Shown here: one piece after another, positions 8,445-13,843 of the stretch
Position numbering within the stretch: position 1 is the first letter of the stretch
Layout of the letters: each line of letters opens with the position of its first letter
DNA from: JBNKDD01 sp050288085
Lineage (GTDB): Bacteria > Chloroflexota > Anaerolineae > Aggregatilineales > UBA3940
Reading direction: 5' to 3'
Assembly: GCA_050288085.1 (NCBI GenBank)
Contig: JBNKDD010000091.1
Span: forward strand, 1-19,276
DNA length: 19,276 nucleotides
Notes under the pieces: generated by a model
Seen by the model: only the letters and a program-made list of their open reading frames with translations
Told to the model about the DNA's origin: nothing
Databases searched by the model: none
Translations under genes and position numbers: made by a program

Positions 8445-9596
8445 TCACGATTTCAGCGGATAAACCCCAAACTTGCGGGCCTCCTCAAACAAGGTCACGA
8501 TGTTCTCCGGCGATACATCAGCCTGCAAATGGTTCGACGGCGCGAGGATATAACCACCCCCCGGTCCTAACTGATTAATGCGCCGCCTGACTTCATTCGC
8601 CACGTCTTCCGGTGTGCCGGTCATCGCATGAGAGATGTCAATCGAACCCAGGAAAGCCAGTTGAGCGCCGTAATCCTGCTTGACCTGATCTAAATCCATG
8701 GCCTCGACCGGTTCCAGTGGATGTACCACGTCTACGCCGATCTCAATCAGGTCGGCCAGCAGCGGGGTAATGTAGCCGTCACTGTGGAACATCACCTTCA
8801 GGTCTGATCGATAATTCTTGACGGTATCCACAAACCGCTTGAGGATGGGTTTGAAATGTGACCGGAACATCTTTGGTGAGATGATGGTGCTCTGGTTGCT
8901 GGCATAATCATCACCCGGCAGTTCGATCATATCGATGTACTCCCCGCAGGCCGTCAGCATGGTCTTAAGCAAGCCATCAATCGTATTGGCGATGCGCGAC
9001 AGCAGCGCCTCAACAAAGGCCGGGTTGAGTGCCAGGTCCATCAAGAATTTCTGCGTGTCGCGCAGATCGCAGGCGGCCTGAAATGGGCCATGTGAAGTGA
9101 TCTGCCGGGCGATTACAAAGGCGTTGGTGTTCTCTTTGAGCATCCTGGCACGCTCGCGGACGCCCACCGTCCACGCCGGGTCTTGTGGATCCGGCCAGGT
9201 GACGATCCGGTCAATGTCATCGATCTCCGCCTCTTTCAGCACCCCTTCGGTAGTGTAATAATAGGGAAGCGCGCGCTTCCAGGTCTGCCCAAAGCTGTCA
9301 TAAAACAAGCCCGGTTCATCCTCCGACTCGAAGCGGGGACTGCTGGGCATCAGTCCAGGCCATACATAGCGGGTATCGGTGTCCAGGTGGTCGAGCACTC
9401 GGTCATCAATGTACGAGATGGTGTGCCCTGTGCGGAACGCAGGAACGGGATCGCGCAGCGAAAAGCGCTCAACGAGCTGTAGATAGACTTCATCTACTAT
9501 GCCATACGGCCCGCCCCAGATGGCGGTTGGGATCCGGTCGGGTTCCTGGTGGTTGATGGCCGCCAGCACGCGCTCACGGGATGTCATGCTTGCCAT
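8445..9596 (-). CDS. Uroporphyrinogen decarboxylase (URO-D/MtaA) family protein
   Basis: This 383-residue protein has the URO-D superfamily fold pattern: an N-terminal SRERVLAAINHQEPDRIPT (6-24), the mid-protein IDMIELPGDDYASNQ (221-235) and ISPKMFRSHFKP (239-250), then KVMFHSDGYITPLLADLIEI (267-286) and VVHPLEP (290-296). True HemE enzymes sit in haem operons and have a different N-terminal signature. This form, with HSDG and PLEP, belongs to the broad group that includes corrinoid-dependent methyltransferases such as MtaA and CmuA. It follows a GntR regulator by 33 bases on the same strand, with AGGAGA (9607-9612) before the ATG, so the two are likely cotranscribed. A role in demethylating or processing a sugar-related compound is a guess. 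Haem synthesis is unlikely. Confidence 0.82.
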   Translation of the reverse strand: MASMTSRERVLAAINHQEPDRIPTAIWGGPYGIVDEVYLQLVERFSLRDPVPAFRTGHTISYIDDRVLDHLDTDTRYVWPGLMPSSPRFESEDEPGLFYDSFGQTWKRALPYYYTTEGVLKEAEIDDIDRIVTWPDPQDPAWTVGVRERARMLKENTNAFVIARQITSHGPFQAACDLRDTQKFLMDLALNPAFVEALLSRIANTIDGLLKTMLTACGEYIDMIELPGDDYASNQSTIISPKMFRSHFKPILKRFVDTVKNYRSDLKVMFHSDGYITPLLADLIEIGVDVVHPLEPVEAMDLDQVKQDYGAQLAFLGSIDISHAMTGTPEDVANEVRRRINQLGPGGGYILAPSNHLQADVSPENIVTLFEEARKFGVYPLKS

Positions 9597-9629
9597 GAAT
9601 GTTTTGTCTCCTGATGTGATTGCTTTTTA

Positions 9630-10361
9630 TTATCCCTGTGCCCGGACTTCAAGCCTGACCTGGGCACGGTCACCACGCTGCCGACTGATCCCATATTCGA
9701 CCGCCTGATTCTGGGCATCGTACATGGTGCTGATCACAACCAGCAGCGGCGATCCAGGCTTTATCGCCAGCAAGTTGGCTTCCTCCGGCTGGCAGGCCTC
9801 GGTTGATACCAGCCGGATACCATGTTGGATAGCAACTCCGAAATCCTTACGCAGCGTGTCATACAGGGATACGTCTGAAAAATCCCAATCTTCTAATCCG
9901 GGGAAACGTTCGGCGGGTAGATAATTGGTGCAGATATCAAATGGCTGATCGCTGACCTGGCGCAAACGCACCAGCTCGATCACTTCTGCGTCGAGTTCCA
10001 ATTGAAGCTCGGCGGCAACCTCTTTTGCCGCCGGGACGATTCCAAGCGACAACACCCTTAACGCGGTTCTCAGCCCGCGCCGGGTCATATCCGCATGGAA
10101 ACCGAGGGCCTCATCTGCCCAACTTGATCGCAGCCGGTGGGGAGCGACGAAGGTTCCCTTCCCCTGGATCGTGTATAGCAGACCTTCCCGCAGCAGATCG
10201 TCAAGGGCGCGGCGCACGGTGGTGAAGCTCACCCCGTAGGTTTTACAGAGTTCGGCCCCGGTCGGGATCGCGGTATCCGGCTCCCAGGTAGCGATCTGTT
10301 CGCGTAGTTCTTCGCGAAGCTGGTAATACTTAGGTAGAGATGGTTCGTTTCGTGTTGTCAT
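9630..10361 (-). CDS. GntR/HutC family transcriptional regulator with UTRA domain
   Basis: This 243-residue protein has an N-terminal winged helix (about 10-74), with LCKTYGVSFTTVRRALDDLL (38-57) as the recognition helix and the wing YTIQGKGTFVA (63-73). A UTRA effector domain follows (about 93-235), with the LVRLRQVSDQPFDI region at 130-143 and a final GDRAQVRLEVR. This matches the HutC/NagR subfamily, whose members often bind sugar phosphates such as glucosamine 6-phosphate. It is divergent from the SIS gene and upstream of the URO-D-like gene, so it probably controls both and itself. The start lacks a clear ribosome binding site. The amino-sugar effector is inferred from the SIS and deaminase neighbours. 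Confidence 0.9.
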   Translation of the reverse strand: MTTRNEPSLPKYYQLREELREQIATWEPDTAIPTGAELCKTYGVSFTTVRRALDDLLREGLLYTIQGKGTFVAPHRLRSSWADEALGFHADMTRRGLRTALRVLSLGIVPAAKEVAAELQLELDAEVIELVRLRQVSDQPFDICTNYLPAERFPGLEDWDFSDVSLYDTLRKDFGVAIQHGIRLVSTEACQPEEANLLAIKPGSPLLVVISTMYDAQNQAVEYGISRQRGDRAQVRLEVRAQG

Positions 10362-10393
10362 TTCAAAATCTACTAAAGAGTTGTCCGATCTTA

Positions 10394-10416
10394 GTTATCA
10401 TGATAACATGATAACA
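10394..10416. promoter_or_regulatory. Likely operator of the GntR regulator
   Basis: The divergent region contains the 14-base perfect palindrome GTTATCATGATAAC (10394-10407). The unit TGATAACA is repeated in tandem (10401-10408, 10409-10416), so a second half-site follows directly. A palindrome between divergent GntR and target genes is the usual place for autoregulation. Binding has not been shown. Confidence 0.6.
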
Positions 10417-10423
10417 TTATAAA
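10395..10423 (+). promoter_or_regulatory. Possible promoter of the SIS gene
   Basis: TTATCA (10395-10400) and TATAAA (10418-10423) are 17 bases apart, each a partial match to the -35 and -10 hexamers. The -35 lies inside the palindromic operator, which would explain repression by the regulator. The leader to the ATG would be about 37 bases. Confidence 0.4.
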
Positions 10424-10466
10424 TGATCAGGAAAAAAACTCCAAACAGGACAAGGGGAGAGAAGAT

Positions 10467-11255
10467 ATGTCAGATAATGCGGGTAAAGATTATCTTGAAG
10501 CGGCACTGGGGATCGTCCGGCGTGTGCGCGATACTCAGATGGATGCCATAGAACAGGCTGCCGAGATTTGCGCACAGTCGATTGCCGGGAATGGGTTGGT
10601 GCACCTATTCGGAACCGGACACTCGCGGATCATGGTCGAGGAGATGTTCCCCCGTCACGGGAGTTTCTCCGGTTTTCACCCCATCGTCGAGCTGTCACTG
10701 ACCTATCATAACCTGGTGGTCGGATCAAACGGCCAGCGTCAGGCAATGTTTCTGGAGCATGTCGAGGGCTTCGCACAGGTGATCATGCGGAATTTTGTGG
10801 TGGCCGAACCGGACAGCTTTATCATTTTCTCGAACAGCGGCGTAAACGAAGTTGTGATCGATATGGCACTTGAAGCCAGAAAACGCCGGGTTCCGTTGAT
10901 CGCTGTTACGTCCCTGGAACACTGCCTGGCTTCCAGCCCGCGGCATAGTTCGGGCCAGCGCTTACCCGATCTGGCCGATGTGGTGATCGATAACTGTACT
11001 CCCGGTGGTGATGCTCTCGTACATGTGGATGGGCTGGAAGACCCGGTTGGCCCTGGCTCGACGGTTAGCGGCGCGGCGGTCGTCAATGCGATCAAGGTGC
11101 TGGTTGCTGAGAAGCTGGCTGCAATGGACCAGCCTCCATTGATATTGACCAGCAGCTTTTTCCTCGGTGCTGAAAAAACGGCTGAACGATTTGATCAGGT
11201 ATATGACGAGTACCGCGCCCGTGTTCAACGGGTGTATGGCTGCCAGGATGAATAA
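10467..11255 (+). CDS. SIS-domain protein, UPF0309-like
   Basis: This 262-residue protein has a single SIS (sugar isomerase) domain. The phosphosugar-binding loop is seen as HLFGTGHSRIMVEEMF (46-61) and the second Ser-rich motif as IIFSNSGVNEVVI (119-131). The length and the GTGHS start fit the UPF0309 group, which is often found near GntR regulators and amino-sugar genes. It is likely cytoplasmic and binds or isomerises a sugar phosphate, but the substrate is unknown. A strong AGGGGAG lies upstream of the ATG. The gene stops 10 bases before the ATG of the damaged region, consistent with a former operon with a deaminase. Confidence 0.88.
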   Translation: MSDNAGKDYLEAALGIVRRVRDTQMDAIEQAAEICAQSIAGNGLVHLFGTGHSRIMVEEMFPRHGSFSGFHPIVELSLTYHNLVVGSNGQRQAMFLEHVEGFAQVIMRNFVVAEPDSFIIFSNSGVNEVVIDMALEARKRRVPLIAVTSLEHCLASSPRHSSGQRLPDLADVVIDNCTPGGDALVHVDGLEDPVGPGSTVSGAAVVNAIKVLVAEKLAAMDQPPLILTSSFFLGAEKTAERFDQVYDEYRARVQRVYGCQDE

Positions 11256-11265
11256 GGAAACTAAC

Positions 11266-11583
11266 ATGGAGGCTCATGTTCAGAACTGGTGCAAAACGAA
11301 TGATAGCAGAGACGAAAGCCTGAGAAACCAGCTTCTGATTGACAGAAAACTCATGAATGGCGACATAACCAGACAGATATTTCTTATGAACCCCATGGAA
11401 GGGTGTGGATTGTACTTTTCGTCGGAGAGTTGTGTAGAAGTCGATCACGTGATTCCTGCCAGAATGGGCGGGCATGATGGGTACGATAACTGGCAGCTTC
11501 TCCACCAACATTGTCACCATCAAAAGACTGCTCAGGACAGACAAATGATGCAGCCAGCGATACTCGTGACAGGAGTCGGTTGA
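11266..11583 (+). pseudogene. C-terminal HNH remnant of a group II intron-encoded protein
   Basis: The open frame encodes 105 residues ending in an HNH nuclease fold. EVDHVIPARMGG gives the first His, YDNWQLLHQHCHH the Asn and last His, and CGLYF precedes them. This is the pattern at the end of many group II intron reverse transcriptases. Full proteins are typically over 400 residues, so the RT and maturase parts are absent. The first Cys pair is incomplete, with a single Cys before GLYF. The ATG at 11266 follows AAGGAA (11254-11259) at operon-like spacing behind the SIS gene and may be the old start of the deaminase gene, now fused to the intron end. It may be translated, but a working function is doubtful. 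Confidence 0.75.
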
Positions 11584-11588
11584 GTGAG

Positions 11589-11622
11589 GAGCCGTGTGCG
11601 GTAAAAGCCGCACGCATGGTTC
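11589..11622 (+). ncRNA. Group II intron domain V
   Basis: This is a 34-base hairpin in the standard domain V form. It begins GAGCCGTGTGCGGT, which includes the catalytic AGC triad, and ends CCGCACGCATGGTTC, with the two-base bulge region in the 3' strand. The lower stem GAGCCGT/ATGGTTC and upper stem GTGCGGT/GCCGCAC pair well. The apical loop reads AAAA where most group II introns have a GNRA tetraloop such as GAAA. Confidence 0.85.
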
Positions 11623-11649
11623 TGAAGCCGGGGGGCAGGGGTGACCCAA

Positions 11650-11984
11650 CTCATCTTAGGGTTGGGGTCAAATGGGCACCTGGCTGTCAATGAGCCGGGA
11701 CCCCCTTTTGATGCCGATATATTTGTTTCCGACCTTACCCCTGAGAGCAATGGCCGGTATTGGCGTAGGGCGGAGCGTGTTTCTCCACAAGCTTATGCCC
11801 TAGGATTGGGCACATTATCAACGGCGAAACACGCATTGCTGTTGGTTAGTGGAGGGAAGAAAGCAGGCATTCTCAACCGGGTGCTGAATAGCCCATCAGC
11901 GAAGGGGTTCCAGCCTCCATCTTAAAAAGATTTCCCCATCAGGTAACTGTTATCGCAGATTTGGCGTCGGCTGGTCGATTGTAG
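11650..11984 (+). pseudogene. nagB: Glucosamine-6-phosphate deaminase (NagB-like) fragment, 5'-truncated and frameshifted
   Basis: The reading frame from about 11650 gives LILGLGSNGHLAVNEPG, the typical NagB active-site region, then FDADIFVSDLTPES, RYWRRAERVSPQAYALGLGT and LLLVSGGKKAGIL. NagB converts glucosamine 6-phosphate to fructose 6-phosphate and ammonia. The N-terminal half is missing. The frame ends at a TAA (11923-11925), but the family C-terminus, PASILKRFPHQVTVIADLAS, continues in another frame from about 11904 to a TAG at 11982-11984. This points to a one-base loss in the G-run at about 11900-11907. The GTG at 11641 that could open the frame lies in intron domain VI and is not a real start. 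NagB is more likely than 6-phosphogluconolactonase because of GHLAVNEPG. Confidence 0.82.
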
Positions 11985-12049
11985 CGCCTTCTCCCACCTT
12001 TATCTTCTCCCTGCATTAATTATCGCCGACATAAGGGTGAAGCGCTCAG

Positions 12050-12084
12050 ACTTATTTCAGAAAATGAAATAAGTTGTTTTTTTT
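12050..12084 (+). terminator. Intrinsic terminator after the damaged nagB region
   Basis: ACTTATTTC (12050-12058) pairs with GAAATAAGT (12066-12074) across a 7-base loop. TG and a run of eight T follow. The 9-bp stem is A/T-rich and so weaker than most, but the T-run is ideal. It would end transcripts from the SIS operon before the next promoter. Confidence 0.65.
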
Positions 12085-12098
12085 AATACAACTATGTA

Positions 12099-12128
12099 TT
12101 GACAAAAAATGTGTAATGAGAATATAAT
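12099..12128 (+). promoter_or_regulatory. Near-consensus sigma-70 type promoter of the transporter operon
   Basis: TTGACA (12099-12104) and TATAAT (12123-12128) are both exact matches to the consensus, with 18 bases between them. It lies just after the terminator and is the best promoter-like sequence in the window. The start point would be about 12135, leaving a leader of about 570 bases before the binding-protein gene at 12707. Confidence 0.7.
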
Positions 12129-12411
12129 ACAAACAAGTTAACCAAAATTAAAACTTGCTACACGTATTGTCCACCCCTAAATTATATTATTCATTTACCT
12201 CATCACTTTTCAGCTAGTGGTTGCTGCTGGGTTGTTTGCCGCTCTCTCAATTGTAATGTGAAGGTACATTCAACTGGCACTATTGCACTATATAGGGAAA
12301 AGAAGAAGTCTTCTAAAAGTCATTATCTTTTTCCACTTAAAGAAGTGCTTTTATTCACGCACCGGCATCATCAATTAAACGGAGCAGACGTCATAGGCTT
12401 TTGAGCATTAT

Positions 12412-12484
12412 GGTGAAATCGGAAAAGAGATGATCCTTCTCAACCCTGGCTTATATTTTTGAGTTCGATTTCACCCTGTTTTTT
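12412..12484 (+). promoter_or_regulatory. Possible attenuator hairpin in the leader
   Basis: GGTGAAATCG (12412-12421) and CGATTTCACC (12466-12475) form a perfect 10-bp stem enclosing a 44-base loop. CTG and a run of six T (12479-12484) follow, as in an intrinsic terminator. Within the loop, CTCAA (12439-12443) and TTGAG (12459-12463) can form a smaller stem. The position inside the proposed transporter leader, well upstream of the gene, suggests conditional termination. A simple unrelated terminator is the alternative. Confidence 0.5.
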
Positions 12485-12589
12485 ATTCGATTTTGTTGGA
12501 GCCATTTCCACAGCATTAGAAAAGGTTTCAAAAATTAAAGAGTTCGGGAAAAAGATAGACAGTTTCCACTTAAGGTTGAACTGTAATCG

Positions 12590-12611
12590 TTTCGGACAGA
12601 ATGTCTGGAAA
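12590..12611. promoter_or_regulatory. Operator-like imperfect dyad
   Basis: TTTC-GACA around a central GAA and TGTC-GAAA give an imperfect palindrome: TTTC 12590-12593, GACA 12595-12598, TGTC 12602-12605, GAAA 12608-12611. A GGAGG run (12612-12616) follows, but no start codon stands at a useful distance. It could be a regulator site or a hairpin in the leader. Confidence 0.35.
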
Positions 12612-12706
12612 GGAGGCTAGGCACCCTAACAATCTGTAGCATGAGTTTTCGGTTAACTGCATGAGACTCTGCATCTTGATCTGTCAAATAATAGGAGAAA
12701 GAAGTT

Positions 12707-13837
12707 ATGAAGCCCTACAAAACTCTTTTCCTCGTAATGGTGGTACTGCTTGCTTCAAGCCTATTGGTTGCTTGTGGTGGTGGTGCAGCGGTTGAAGAAC
12801 CAGCCGCCGAGGAGCCGGCTGAAGGAGCCGCTGAAGAAGCCGCCGAAGAGGAAGCTGCCCCGGCTGATGCTTTCACCATCGGTATCTCAAACAGCTTCGT
12901 GGGCAGTGAATATCGCACCCAGATGATCCAGATTCTGGAAGATGTCAATGCTGAATACATGGAGCAAGGTCTGACCAACGAACTGGTGATCGAGAGTGAA
13001 ACCACCGACGTCGCCGGTCAGATTCAGCAGATCCAGAACCTGATGAACAAGGGTGTGGATGCCATCATCATCAACCCCGGTGATGTCGAAGGTCTGAACG
13101 CGACACTCGAAGAGGCGGTTGACGCCGGTATCGTCGTGATCGCCATTGACCAGGAAATCGGCGCGGAAGGCGTGATCAATGTGGCCATCAATCAGAAGGA
13201 ATGGGCCATGATCAGCGCTGAGTGGTTCGCCGAGGAACTGGGTGGTGAAGGTGACGTGGTCCTGATCGAAGGCTTTGTCGGCCACCCGGCGAATGTCGCC
13301 CGGATGGAAGGTGTCGAAGAGGTCTTCGCCAACTACCCCGACATCAACGTCGTAGGCCGCGAGAGCGGGATGTGGGACGAGGCCACCGGCCAGCAGGTCA
13401 TGGCCGACTTCCTGGCGGGTCTGCCCAACATTGATGGCTACTGGACTCAGGACGGGATGGCAATCGGCGCGTTACAGGCCGTGATCGCCTCCAACCCGGC
13501 TGAATTCCCGGTGGCGGTTGGTGAGGGTCGTGTACAGTTCCTGAACCTGTGGAAGCAGGTTTTGGATGAGAACCCCGACTTCCGCACTATCGCCGTTGCG
13601 AACCCGCCCGGTGTGGCAGGCAGTGGTTTACGCATTGCCGTCAATATCTTGCTAGGTAAGGAAGTTGACGCCGGGCAGTTTGAAGGCCCGTTCGGCAATA
13701 CTCTGTACATGCCGATTCCGGTTGTCGTGACCAATGACAACTTCGAAGAGGTCTACGAAGAGTACAAGGATTTCCCCGAAAGCTATCTGCTGGACGGTAT
13801 CCTGTCCGAAGCCGAAGTTCAAGAATTCTTCAAATAA
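12707..13837 (+). CDS. Sugar ABC transporter substrate-binding lipoprotein (ribose type)
   Basis: This 376-residue protein has a lipoprotein signal: basic start MKPYK, hydrophobic core (6-21) and lipobox LVAC with the lipidated Cys at 23. A low-complexity Ala/Glu/Pro linker (25-54) follows, then a periplasmic-binding-protein domain from about 56. FTIGISNSF begins the first lobe, and later VDAIIINPGDVEGLN, VIAIDQEIG and GYWTQDGMAIGALQAV follow the type I sugar-binding pattern (RbsB-like, Peripla_BP_4). It catches the sugar outside the membrane and delivers it to the two permeases downstream. AGGAG precedes the ATG. The sugar cannot be named from the sequence. The next gene starts 6 bases after this stop. 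Confidence 0.9.
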   Translation: MKPYKTLFLVMVVLLASSLLVACGGGAAVEEPAAEEPAEGAAEEAAEEEAAPADAFTIGISNSFVGSEYRTQMIQILEDVNAEYMEQGLTNELVIESETTDVAGQIQQIQNLMNKGVDAIIINPGDVEGLNATLEEAVDAGIVVIAIDQEIGAEGVINVAINQKEWAMISAEWFAEELGGEGDVVLIEGFVGHPANVARMEGVEEVFANYPDINVVGRESGMWDEATGQQVMADFLAGLPNIDGYWTQDGMAIGALQAVIASNPAEFPVAVGEGRVQFLNLWKQVLDENPDFRTIAVANPPGVAGSGLRIAVNILLGKEVDAGQFEGPFGNTLYMPIPVVVTNDNFEEVYEEYKDFPESYLLDGILSEAEVQEFFK

Positions 13838-13843
13838 ACTAAC

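Larger units (their letters stand above)
11266..11649 (+). mobile_element. 5'-truncated group II intron remnant
   Basis: The stretch carries only the end of a group II intron: the HNH domain of its intron-encoded protein (11266-11583), domain V (11589-11622) and a part of domain VI (about 11623-11649, with CAGGG-GTGA-CCC as a short hairpin). The ribozyme domains I-IV 5' part, reverse transcriptase and maturase regions are missing. The right boundary is set by where the nagB-like reading frame resumes (about 11650). The left boundary is not exact but must be close to 11256-11280, because the SIS gene ends at 11255. The 3' arm of domain VI and its branch-point A are not convincing, so the element should be inactive. 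Confidence 0.8.
11985..12706. other. Gene-free AT-rich region upstream of the transporter operon
   Basis: About 720 bases with no credible gene on either strand. Base composition is clearly more AT-rich than in the neighbouring genes. From left to right it holds a terminator-like hairpin (12050-12084), a near-consensus promoter (12099-12128), a terminator-like long hairpin (12412-12484), the exact direct repeat TTTCCACTTAA (12330-12340 and 12563-12573), and an operator-like dyad (12590-12611). If the promoter is right, most of this region is a roughly 570-base leader of the transporter mRNA. No known riboswitch class was recognised. Confidence 0.6.

Noticed and set aside
11641..11925. A 94-residue open frame starting with GTG at 11641 as an intact small gene
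   Set aside because: The GTG lies in the domain VI hairpin of the intron, the protein is only the middle of NagB, and the true C-terminus continues in another frame. It is annotated as a pseudogene instead.
12135..12706. A known riboswitch or T-box in the transporter leader
   Set aside because: No T-box AGGGUGGNACCGCG sequence or other familiar riboswitch core was found by eye. Only generic hairpins can be supported.
12887..13285. A 132-codon minus-strand frame under the binding-protein gene
   Set aside because: It is a mirror frame of the well-supported lipoprotein gene, with no start signals or family match.
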